The position numbers were made by a program, and so were the translations under genes. This document shows positions 36,301-47,583 of a stretch of 61,766 nucleotides of DNA, in pieces. The notes below the pieces were generated by a model that was given only the letters and a program-made list of their open reading frames with translations, was not told where the DNA came from and ran no database searches. The number at the start of each line of letters is the position of its first letter. Positions within the stretch are counted from its first letter, which is position 1. The DNA is from Diphasiastrum complanatum. Lineage: Eukaryota > Streptophyta > Lycopodiopsida > Lycopodiales > Lycopodiaceae. Location of the stretch: contig MU833060.1 in the NCBI GenBank assembly GCA_029204225.1, forward strand, positions 1 through 61,766, written 5' to 3'.

Positions 36301-37641
36301 TTAATCTGGATTCGTGAATGCCTTAATCTTTAGACTTAGCAATGCACAAAATCTATTGTGTGCATTAACACTGAGTGATTTCATAAAAATGTCTGCAACC
36401 ATGTCCTGCGTTCTGCAGTACGTCAAGCTCACCTCTCTGTCGAGAACCTTTCTCCTGATGTAGTGATATCTTATCTCAATGTGCTTACTCCTAGAATGAA
36501 ATCTAGGGTTGGCTGATAAGGCAATAGCACTATGGTTATCACAAAACAAAATTGTAGGGTTGTATAGATACAGATTGATGTCTAACAGCAAATTTCTCAT
36601 CCAAAATGCTTCCTTAATAGATTGAGAAGCAGCAATATATTCTACTTCAGTAGAGGAAAGTGCGATAGAAATTTGCTTATGACTGTTCCACAAAATAGGA
36701 CCGCCATTGAAGAAGAATGTACAGATGTGGACTTACGATGGTCTGCATCTCCTCCCCAGCTTGCATCAGAATATCCACTGAGTTGATGAAGATTGTCGTT
36801 GCTAACATCTCCATAGCAGATGCACTGGTCCATGGTAGCTCGAATATATCTCATGACTCTTCCAATGGGTAATTCCAGGATTAGTCATGTATTGGTTGAA
36901 TGAGCTGACAGCAAAAGAGATATCTGGCCTTGTACAGACCATTGCGTACATGAGAGATCCGAGTATCGATCGATACGGGTATTCTCTCATCTGCTCCTCT
37001 TCTTGCTTTGTCTGGGGACATTGGTCCTTTGACAAATGCAGGCCTGGATCCATTGGTGAGTGAGCTAATTTACAATTCATCAAATTGTATATGTTAAGAA
37101 CATTATGAAGATACCTTTGTTGAGTGATGTAAATCAGTCGATTTGCTCTGTCTCTGTGGATTTGAATTCCATGACAAAAGTGAGCTTTGTCTAGATCAGT
37201 CATGTCGAATTCTGAGAATAGCATCTATGTTGAATCCTTGACTATATTGGCATTGTTGTTGAAGAGCAACGTATCATCAACATACAAGGTGATGATAATG
37301 AAGGATTGCAGCACTGACTTTTAATAAACGTTGCAATCAACAATGCTTGGTTTAAATCCTTGTTCAATGAAGAATTTGTTGATCCTCTGAAACCAAGCTC
37401 TGGCAGACTGTTTCAAGCCGTACAGTGCTTTATGGAGTTTACAGACATGATTCTTCATGCCTTCCAGAATGTATCCTTCGGACTGGATCATGTAGATATC
37501 TTCTTGTATAACTCCATTCAGATAGGTTGTTTGAAAATGAAGGTTCTTCTTGAGCAATATCCTTGCCTTTGAGGTCGACGAACTAATCCTCGATAAAGAC
37601 TGTATCCTGGCTATACAAGATTTGCTGGGTATCAGAATCAT
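36301..37641 (-). pseudogene. Copia-3 reverse transcriptase and RNase H
   Basis: The frame at 37641-37321 has LHKALYGLKQSARAWFQRIN. About 37300 contains the YVDD active site (TLYVDDTLLFNN), followed by a stop near 37223. 37224-36802 has HGIQIHRDR and YRSILGSLMYAMVCTRPDIS. RNase H follows with GYSDASWGGD (36854-36642) and ALSSTEVEYIAASQS to FCDNHSAIALSANP (36693-36301). The RT N-terminus is shortened. Frame changes separate each block. Confidence 0.9.
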
Positions 37642-38203
37642 ACAGCTTGTAGGTGTTATCAGACGAAGTATATCCGATCAAGATGGTCTTTAGACCTTGG
37701 AAGTCCAATTTCTTCCTTGTGTCCTTTGGGATCTGCACGTACGCAATGCACCCAAACACTCTTAGGTTCTTCAAAGAAGGATTGGAGCCTGTCTACACCT
37801 CGTGGGGTGTCTTGTCTGAGAGCGCTTTGGTTGAACATCTGTTCTGGATGTAAGCTGTAGTGGAGACAGCTTCAGCCTAGAACCTCTTGGGCAATGATGC
37901 ATGTGCTAGCATACACTTAGCAGATTCAACCAGAGAAGCTACATCTCGCACTTCGTATAGCGTACTCAAGATGTCCCAAACTTCTTTCGATGTCTCAGCC
38001 TCGGATACATGGCCGATCTGTGTATCCGTGATGTTGAGGATGATCAGCGCGAAAGCTTTTCCATCCTTCAGCTTCCATCTGGCGATTGTCGCGTTGTCAG
38101 CTTCGGGTTTCCCTGTAACAACGTCGTACAATTCTTTTGTCATTAGTGAAGTCTTCATCTTAAATTTCCACAGATGGCAATTGGCTCCATCAAGCTTGTC
38201 CAT
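37583..38203 (-). pseudogene. Copia-3 gag-integrase deletion fusion
   Basis: 38203-37877 opens with MDKLDGANCHLWKFKMKTSL (gag DUF4219) and EVWDILSTLYEV (UBN2). Within one frame it then changes to SAKCMLAHASLPKRF, which belongs to the integrase C-terminal half. 37774-37583 continues with LRVFGCIAYVQIPKDTRKK and TILIGYTSSDNTYKLYD. A deletion of several hundred codons has thus joined gag to integrase without breaking the frame at the junction (about 37950). Confidence 0.85.
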
Positions 38204-38364
38204 AACAGGACTGGATGAATGTTAATAACTGATTAATGTCAATAAATAAATTGTTGGGATTGTTATAAGCTAGACTTTCTCCTTTCGAACAATACACTTC
38301 ATTGATATGAGATGGATTACCAACTATTGTTTGCATACCTTGGTTTAACATGTCTTTTTTTTTT

Positions 38365-40269
38365 TTAAAGATGAAATGGTCGTGAAATTGGAAACTTTTT
38401 AATATTTACCTGTGCAAATGCCTCCTTTATCATCTTAAACATTGTTGCATATGCTTCCCTACTGATGCTAGAAAAGTCACATGCCCCCTGAAGCAATGTG
38501 GTATCTAATATTTTTCGAACTTCATCCATAATGCTATCAGTAATTGAGGCCTTAATCTTTTTCATTTTTTATTATTGGGGCCTGACAAATTGCGAGTAAA
38601 TATTTGCGAGTTATGCAAGTTTTATTTCATTGGATTCCTAGATAGCCATAATCAAAGAATAACAAAAAAAAAAATAAAACAGTAACAAAATAGCAATGCA
38701 CAATTCATGGCATTCCACAGTCACATTTGTAGCAGACTCCCTAGAGAATTCCGTTGAATATGTTAACTAGACATATTTGAAATATTTTGGACTGATTACA
38801 AACCATATCAAAATAGAAGTCCACATCGGACACAATAGACAAAAAGAAACAATTCATTTTCGAACAACTAGGTCTACCTCTACAATAGCCTAAGACAAAC
38901 CCTTTGAGGGCAAAGCGAATATATGAAAAAGATCTTACAAGCTAATGATTGGTTGATGTATGAACATATTTTCATTGACATCCAGCCCCTTGACATGTAA
39001 GTAGACAAAATACATATGCTTGCAAGGTATGTACTTTTTCATGGACATATTTCTGGAGAAATCTGCACACGTGCATGATGGCTCATTTGAAATTGTGACC
39101 TGGTAAATTGCACCTGTTTTACTACTTTCAAAACTCTCAATGATATATAACTCCTTGTGTTCTGAAGGGACTTTAATTATCTCCTGTACATGCCCTTTCA
39201 ATGACAATCCCCTTTTCATTCTATCTTTAGCAGATTTTGACACACCTGATCTTTGTCTCATATTTCCATGCTTTGATGTTGGATTGGTGGTGAAGTTCAT
39301 GTTAGCACTGGCCCTACCCCACATTGGAAGCTACATGAGGTTCTCCAATCGTATTTTTCTGCTGTGAAATATTGTGGGAGCATGAACTAGTTGTCTCTAG
39401 AATATAGCCCCCTTGGTTCAATTCATCCACTTCAGATTGCATAAGGCTTGTTCCCTGTTGCACGTACCAAATATCGTTGTTCACTGTAGGTGACATAGTG
39501 ACATTGGGATTGACTTTCCAAGTACAAGTTATATCACTAGCACAAAACCACATGAATTGATTTGTGTATCCATTTTGATGTTTTTCTTGTCCCAAAAAAA
39601 CTAGGTGCCATTCTTGATTTGATCAACTTGTTGCAGCGTCCTCTGCTGGCAGCCTTCATACCTTGACACTTGATTTTGCTACCAGTTCTTAGACAACGAA
39701 TAGCCCACCAGCTGTTGTTTAGTTGTCTTTCTCGTATATCTTCGCGAAGTTGTAGACTAGCTTGGCCTGTCATGTTTGGAGGTGTATTTGAAAATCCTGA
39801 TTGATTGCAATCTGGAAGATTGGATTTGTTTTTTTCAAGAAACCTTTTGCACGTATTCTATATTTGGACGATGAGACACGTTCTCATTATCAACATTCCA
39901 TTGGTGTGCTGGTCTTTTGCGTCTGACAGTTTGAATTGGTGCATTAACATCTTGGTCTTGCCTGGTCAAGTCAATCTGCTCAACAAACTCGTTAACTCTT
40001 TCAGAGAAGGAAGCACCCACAATTGAAGCTCTCCTTCCCGAGCGCACTCTCTCCAACAGATTTTGAGATGTCAGACCTTGACCAATGTATTTCCCAGACA
40101 AGAAAGACTTCTCTCGTGCACTCTGCAATATTGCATTAGCCACTGCAGCTTCATAAATTGTCACTTTAGAATTGTAGTTGTCCACTCTTTGCCAAACACT
40201 ATGGACCACCTCAGACAGATTTGTCGTTGGCACCTCTGCCTCATCACCATGATCCATCATCTGTGGCAT
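38365..40269 (-). pseudogene. SWIM zinc-finger transposase-like ORF set (MULE/FAR1-like), broken
   Basis: Minus-strand frames in order: 40269-39835 (VVHSVWQRVDNYNSKVTIYE, FLSGKYIGQGLTSQNLLE); 39773-39537 (NSWWAIRCLRTGSKIKCQGM); 39595-39314 (NQFMWFCASDITCTWKV, NDIWYVQQGTSLMQSEVDE); and 39324-38935, which ends with the SWIM zinc finger CTCADFSRNMSMKKYIPCKH (CxC...CxH). 38565-38365 may be a last piece. A C-terminal SWIM finger after a transposase core is typical of MULE and FAR1-type proteins. I do not see the DDE catalytic core itself, so the N-terminal half is either diverged or deleted. The frames overlap by small shifts near 39590 and 39320. An alternative is a host SWIM-domain gene turned pseudogene. 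Confidence 0.6.
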
Positions 40270-40608
40270 ATAGAATTGTTAGTTACACATATCATAGGAA
40301 TCCAATTCTACTGCAACAAATATTCGATCAATATACTTAGCCAGTTCATGTCAAATCCATACGTAGTTTATTGGAAAGCGCTAACAAAGTTTTGTGCTAT
40401 GTATTTTAGTTGTTTTTTTGGTCTAATTTTTTTATGTTTTTTTGCTAACAGGCAAAAACTTATCGTGGTCTAGGAATTGGAGACATGCTATAGTCTTGCT
40501 TGAAAACAAATCGATAAGTGGGTGCCAACGTGGGTACTTTGAATTGTTTTAAATGGGTGATGTTTTATAATGTTATTGTGTTGTACAATCTTGCTAATAC
40601 AAGCAATG

Positions 40609-41790
40609 GCGAGTAAAATGCACAGCATGGTTTTGACAAGATCACAAGCGAAAACACTTCTTCAAATGGAACATACGAAAAGCTCTTGCATGCACTTGTC
40701 GGATGATGCATTGATTGAAGAAGTTGGTATATATTGTTTATTTGTGAGATATAATTTTGGTCTAAATCATATTGGTGAGTTGGCATATGATAAATTATTG
40801 GCTTTCAGGTTATTCATGACATAGGTGTCACTAACCCAATTGAAGATATTCAGAATATGGAATCGATTGAGCTTATGCAGACAACCCAGTCATTTGTGGA
40901 CACTGGAGTAATAGCTACGGATATTGATGATGCCCATGCAAGTGGAGAAGTTGCTGCATTGGGAGATAAGAGAGGGAGAAAGAAGTCAATGCCAATAGAT
41001 GAGATTGGTACAGTTCCCTTGACATTCCATCTGGATATGCTTTCAAATACAATGGCTCTACTGAGGGTGAATAGAGACACTCCGCCACCATTAATTCCAT
41101 TGTGTCGAATTTTGTCCCATTGAGCAATTCGAACTATTGGAAAGCAAAGGTTGCGTATGAAACGCTTGTTCAAAGAAGATGGGTACTTAATGGAGAAGGG
41201 TGATTTTATTTTGTCTATGGAAACACCCACTGGGCAAAGTGTGCTTGTAAAAGACCATGTAAAAGCCCTTTGGGATCCAATTTGGGAACAATTAAGTTCC
41301 GAGTTTGATGAAACAATCTCGCATGACACATGTTGGAGCGACATGCAGGGTCGCATTTTCATTTGTTGGACGAAAATCATCGGGTGGTTGGTTGGATGGA
41401 GGCAATACATGAGATTTTTTTTTGTGACATAAGTAGGCATGTGCTGGTCCGAGCCAGCTTCATCGAGCTTGATGTCTAGAGTGGAATGGCACTACTATCT
41501 TCCATGAACCGAATCAACAGGTTTGTCTAGTAGCTTCAGTATTTCCTTAAATTTGATTGGTAGTAATGGCTTGGATAATTTTTTTGTTGATTGATTGTCA
41601 ATCTGAATAAGGCTAAATGAGATTGGAATTGTAAAAATTGAGTTGGGCGATCAGTTGTATAGTGTTCGACGATTGTGTGAGTGTTCATTTGATTATTTCA
41701 AGACAAAATTTACGGACGTTGAACTAGTTGAGGTGGAAAAGATACGAGCAATAGAATTGAAACGTGGAAACATCATGTGGTATCCTCTTA
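40609..41790 (+). pseudogene. Unknown plant ORF with a DxNHR motif, three exons, inactivated
   Basis: Exon 1 (about 40609-40722) reads LTRSQAKTLLQMEHTK and DDALIEE. Exon 2 begins after TTGGCTTTCAG at about 40810 (VIHDIGVTNPIEDIQNM) and runs through DEIGTVPLTFHLDMLSN, METPTGQSVLVKDHVKALWD and a W-x-DMQGRIFICW segment into DENHRVVGWMEAIHE. It ends at a donor after NRINR (41520). Exon 3 (about 41625-41780) reads GDQLYSVRRLCECSFDYFKT. Breaks: TGA at 41121-41123, a one-base frameshift near 41375, and TAG at 41477-41479. The D-x-N-H-R element recalls the DGxHR core of ParB/sulfiredoxin-type folds, but that is only a motif resemblance. It is transcribed away from the SWIM ORFs (40269), with about 340 bp between them, so both could belong to one mobile element. 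I do not recognise the protein. Confidence 0.5.
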
Positions 41791-41872
41791 CACGTCCTAC
41801 ATGTCTCCTACTGTGTTTTCCTATCCTCATCTTAGAGATTTTCTTAGTGATCATTACAATGGTATCAAAGCC
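41780..41872 (+). repeat. LTR end and decayed primer site
   Basis: TGGTATCAAAGCC at 41860-41872 is a one-mismatch initiator-tRNA primer site. It follows a short LTR-end-like stretch (TTAGTGATCATTACAA) that abuts exon 3 of the DxNHR pseudogene. No gag follows. Confidence 0.4.
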
Positions 41873-42976
41873 TGGCTAAGATGCGGTCTTGGATGAGATT
41901 GGAGGCAAGTTCTACATTGGATCGAAGTACTGATTTTTAAGGGAAGTTTGGTTTTGGATTCACTAATTCACGAGTGAAGCATGTTTGGAAAAAGTGGTGG
42001 TAGAGTACTTTTCCACTAGTTTGATCTTTTGTTAATATTGCTTCTAATTAGTGTTTGATTCATTTCCAATTTCTCGGTTGTTTGAGAATTCCTATCAGAT
42101 GTGGAATGATTTGCATCATTAAAGAATGTGTCTTGTTGCCTGATTTTACATACTTGGAGTTTTCGATGGCATGCAAAAGTCCATAATGTTCAAGGTGTTG
42201 GATTCAAGTAGGATTGGTTATGTTTATTAAAAGATTGAATTGATTTATCTTAGTGCATAAACAGTTTATAGCTAAAAAAATTTCGAATCTAACAAATTGC
42301 ACGTTGAGGACTTGTGTGTTATTTTACAGTAATTCTCCTATAAAACTTGTAGTTTAAGAACATAAAATGGAATCACAATTGAAATTCTCTATTATTAAGC
42401 AGAATATAATTATGGCTGAGATAGGTCATTCCACCTCCCTAGAGATAATGTTTCTTAAGAAATACTTTTTTATATTGTTTTGTGGAACTTGTGAAGCTTT
42501 GGACTTGGAGTCTTTTTGGTTGAAACAACCTAGTAGAAGAATAATCTAGCCAGGGGAACTGGCAGCCTAAACATGCATGAAATCTCAATGGGTTGTCTTC
42601 CCATAATCCCTGAAATTTGAATTCCTACAAGATGGAGTAGAACAATATTACGAGATTTTACAGTGCTCTCCAAAATCTTGCCTTCACCTACAAGGCCTGT
42701 CAACATATTTTTAGACCTATTGTTTGCTCCCTCGGATGATGATTTTTGTCATTGCAAAAATTCTGATTCGTTGAAGGTAGTCAATAGATGACTGTTTCAT
42801 GCCCATTGCTGAATCCCCAAATTTTTTTGGGATAGGTAGCCGATTTGAGACCTCAGTGACAGGATTAGAATGGGCCTGAAGGTCGCAAATGGATCAATGA
42901 TAGGGAAATTCTACCCTGCTATGCAAGGAAGCATGGGATGCTATGTAGAAGGCACCTGACCTATTTTTTTCAACTA
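41873..42976. other. No recognisable gene
   Basis: AT-rich DNA with short frames only. Possibly the decayed internal region of the element primed at 41860. Confidence 0.4.
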
Positions 42977-43567
42977 TGGCAGAGGTGTTGTGTGGCCTTA
43001 GGGTTTGCATGAGGGCCTTTGTCGTGTACTTTTAGTACATTAGTGCTTATCAATGCATCAAAATATCCATTGTAAGCTTTGTAGGCCCAAAAGGAGCTAT
43101 TAGCCTTAAGAACAAGGTGGTTCTCTCGTTAGGCCCTCCGAAGTAATTAATAAGGATAATAGGCCAATAAGGTCCCAATGGAGTCTAAATAACACTTAAC
43201 AAGGGCTAACTATCCCTTAAGTTAAGTTAAGTGAGAACATTGTCTATAACTAGGCAAGAGACATCATTTTGTGGATCTTTTTGGCTCATTTGCAAGTGAG
43301 AGCTTCTAGCTTCCTCCTTGTGAATATGAGCTATGGGGATTTCCTTTGCTAGGTCTCATGTGCCTTATCTACATGAATCCATGCTCATTTACATTGCTTT
43401 GTACTCTTCATTTCATTTCTATTGTGATTCTATCAAGATCTTTGTGTTTCTAGCTTTCTATGGATATGTTATCTTGAATGTTTTGGACTTTTCTTGCTTC
43501 TAGCTTTACTTCAATTGTAATTGCTATTAGCTTAGATTTGGCACATGAAATTTCTTGGTATCAGAGC
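42977..43567 (+). repeat. Copia-type LTR candidate with primer site
   Basis: A perfect primer site TGGTATCAGAGC lies at 43556-43567. The preceding roughly 570 bp has LTR character (possible start TGTTGTGTGGCC near 42978, end TTTGGCACA near 43544). The leader then continues until it is interrupted by the hAT-like element at 43903. No coding region was found downstream. Confidence 0.45.
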
Positions 43568-43894
43568 ATAGATCCATGATTCATGATGATTCTATGTGGA
43601 TTCCATTAGATTTGATAAGTTTATTGCATTTGTAGCTTTTTTTTTTTAATGGTTAAGTTTGAATTTTTTAGGTCTGCTCAAACCAATTTTCAACATTCAA
43701 TTTCATTTTTCATTTCTAATTTGATTCAATATTTTTGTAGAGCTTTGTCTTAGCTGTCATTTTCAACAATTTGCAAGGCATTTGGATAAGAGATGCAAAA
43801 GTTATTGCACTTTTCCCAAAAGCTGTCAAAATAGGTGACTAGGATTTTGCTTTCACTTAATTTGAATTTTTTGATTTAAGTTTTAATCTCAAGT

Positions 43895-43902
43895 TTCTAT
43901 AC
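43895..43902. repeat. 8-bp target site duplication, left
   Basis: TTCTATAC, repeated exactly at 44887-44894 on the other side of the inverted repeats. Confidence 0.88.
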
Positions 43903-44886
<984 letters not shown>

Positions 44887-44894
44887 TTCTATAC

Positions 44895-45876
44895 ATAGTA
44901 TTTTAGAGCATTGTTTTAGCTTGATCTGATCCATATGGCAGGTCATTTGGATTAGTATAAGCTTCTATTAGGTCCAGCAAGCAATCATAAGCTCAGATCA
45001 TGCAAAAAATGCATTTTTGGCCTCCTTCAACAAGCAAAACTTCAATATGATGGTGTCTAATGCTCACCTATCCAAATTGGATGCATAATGGCTCAAAACA
45101 GACGCAATCCATCATATCTTATTAATGAGAACAAATAGGTTCAGACCCCCATTTGATAGGTATTCATGCCCAAAAATGCCCAAAAATACACTATTTTTGA
45201 TGTTTTTAGCCTCCTAATGGTGTCCAATCCTAACCAAACTCCATGACAACTTTAAGACAACTTCATTACACCTTTGAAAACGTTCATGCAAAATATTGGA
45301 TATGAATTTTGAGACCTACCACAAAATTTATCCAAAATCATCAAAAAACCGAGTTTTTTTTTATCAATTTTGACCAAAATTTGTGGGTCAAATCCACAAA
45401 TAAGTGCAATATGATCCTAATCCCTGTAAATCCATTACATGCAAGCACTAAAAGTTTTGATTTCAGTCAAATATAGATTCTATAACACATTTCTAGTCGA
45501 ATTTTTGGTCCAAAATCACTATTTAATCATCCTTTTGAATATTCAACAAATATGCAATCATTAGATCCAATCATTAATGACTGTAAAACAACAAATAAAA
45601 TCTGGAAACATACTCCATCAGTAGCTATGACCAATTCCAAGCAAAAAACATGAATTTTAGGTGAAAAATTCACTAAAACCATCAAAATCCTTTGATTTCC
45701 CTCAAAATCTATGGAGAAAATCCATAATTATGATCTTTAGACTGAAAGTACATCAAATTCAGAGAAGCCACCTACTTGGAGATCAATTCCACCACCTGGA
45801 AGTAACATGCAAGGAGAAACCTCCAAAAACTGATAGAAACAAGAAGCAGTTCCACCTTTTGATTGATTTAAATCCT
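44895..45876. other. No recognisable gene
   Basis: Continuation of the interrupted host or LTR leader sequence. AT-rich, with a short plus-strand frame at 45661-45909 without known domains. Confidence 0.4.
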
Positions 45877-45877
45877 T

Positions 45878-46370
45878 GCTTTGACACCACTATAAGAATT
45901 GCCTTATGAAGATCGGACTAGATCCTGTTTCAAAACAACCAAAAGGACACCTATGGAACAAAACCACCCAACCAACAAGAAATGGCTAGTCAATACCCTA
46001 ACCACTTTACCCCCATGCCATGGTGAATGAATGCAAGAGAGGACATGAAATTTGGCTCAAGAATCTGAAATTCCAATAGGGAGATGGGCGAGTTTCCATG
46101 GTAAGTATTCTCTCTCCAAAGAGAAAATATTCTCCTTAGGATCCCCATGCAGCCTATATTAAGCTATTGACCTCCTATTCTTGCATTATAGCAGTCATAC
46201 ACCATGCAAGTATGTCCAATTATAGGTCTGGACCCTCATATGATTATTAATTACTTTTATAGGCCAAGCCCGGAATGACGAGACATAACCAATAACCATA
46301 TAAACTGGAGTGACCAGCTATCCATGTCAAGAATTACTCCGAATCTCACATACTGGACATGGACGTAACA
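45878..46370 (-). repeat. Possible minus-strand LTR with primer-site-like sequence
   Basis: Minus-strand TGGTGTCAAAGC (45889-45878) differs from the standard primer site at two positions. A segment starting TGTTACGTCCATG at 46370 (minus) could be its LTR, but the end before the primer site (TTCTTATAG) lacks CA. Confidence 0.3.
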
Positions 46371-47583
46371 TTCTTGATCTCCCTCGTTGTCACCGTCGCC
46401 ATTAGCTTGTGAAGATCAACTTATTAATAATGATGCTATAGGAGATATTTGGGTAGAATTAGAGATAGACTCGTTTGGTTTGGCGGATTTGTCACATGAT
46501 GATGCGGCAAATGCTAACGAGGAACCACCAAATGAATAAGTGAGACAGTACGATGTATTTCAACTCATTGTAATATTAATCAGATTACTCACAAATGCAA
46601 TTGCACTTTATTATTTGACTAGTTGACATCAAACAAGAAGTCGATGCTTGTGAGTACACAAATGGTGGTCATGATATTTTTGTGATACATAAATTTCTTT
46701 ATTCACTTGTGGATATGGCAACTATTGTTGATAGAAATTGGAATTCAGTGTGTTGATAGACAACAATTTTCAAAAGTGAGATCCATATACATTCTGTAGC
46801 ATATCGTGGTTTATACAAAGGGGCCTTTTTTCCATCGGTCACGGTATTACCCACGATGAACAGAGTATTGGCCTGCGTTAGAACAATTTCTACTTTTGTG
46901 TGATTGATTCAAACAACAAATCTTGTGAAAAAGTATGTGACAATCTTATGATCAATCAACACAACAATCTACTCATTCTATTTCTCTACTCAACATTGAC
47001 AATGCGTTATTCACCTATGTTTAGATCCATTATACAATTTTCTAACAATAGATCACCTTAAAGCGTCATCTAGATATCTAATCTAGAATGACGCATACAC
47101 CATAGCCCTTGTTTGAAAAAAAATTAAGAGTGTTGTTTAATTTTTTAAAGCTTAGAGTTGAACTTGGATTAGCTCAATGGATGAAATGTTATGTAGATGT
47201 CCACTTTAGTGTTGCTACAACTCAGTCTACACAAATCTACAACCAACTATGGATAAACCTTGCTTATGTTAAATATAGTAAGATTCTAGTAGACTATTAT
47301 GTCTAGCCAAGTGAAAAGTATGAAAAGTGGTTGAGATGGTTGCACGAGGGCACCAAATAACATGTTATTTTGTAGTCGAATGTAGTAGAAAGAACAAGTA
47401 GAATAATAACACCCAAGTGAGGAGTCGTGAAGCATCTTTTCTACTTATGTATCACCTTATGTGTCAATACAATAGCTACTTTTTGTCTCTCCATTCTTGT
47501 TTTCTTTGAATCATCTACTCATTTTTTTTTTTAATTTTATCATTACATCATCTCATAATTTCTATAGATCAGATCCTTAAATG
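46371..47583. other. Unassigned, with a short C-terminal-like frame
   Basis: Plus-strand 46423-46539 reads DSFGLADLSHDD and NANEEPPNE, then TAA. Its acidic end is like the tail of a coding sequence, but the body is missing. The rest shows no gene. Confidence 0.3.

Larger units (their letters stand above)
36294..38203 (-). mobile_element. Copia-3: internally deleted Copia element
   Basis: On the minus strand: gag start, direct fusion to the integrase tail, linker, shortened RT, RNase H, polypurine tract, 3' LTR. Zinc knuckle, protease, pre-integrase domain and catalytic integrase are gone. No 5' LTR or primer site is seen to the right of 38203. Confidence 0.88.

Noticed and set aside
40850-41440. 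Minus-strand 196-aa frame as a gene
   Set aside because: It lies antisense to the DxNHR pseudogene exon, which has conserved-looking motifs and splice sites; the antisense frame shows none.
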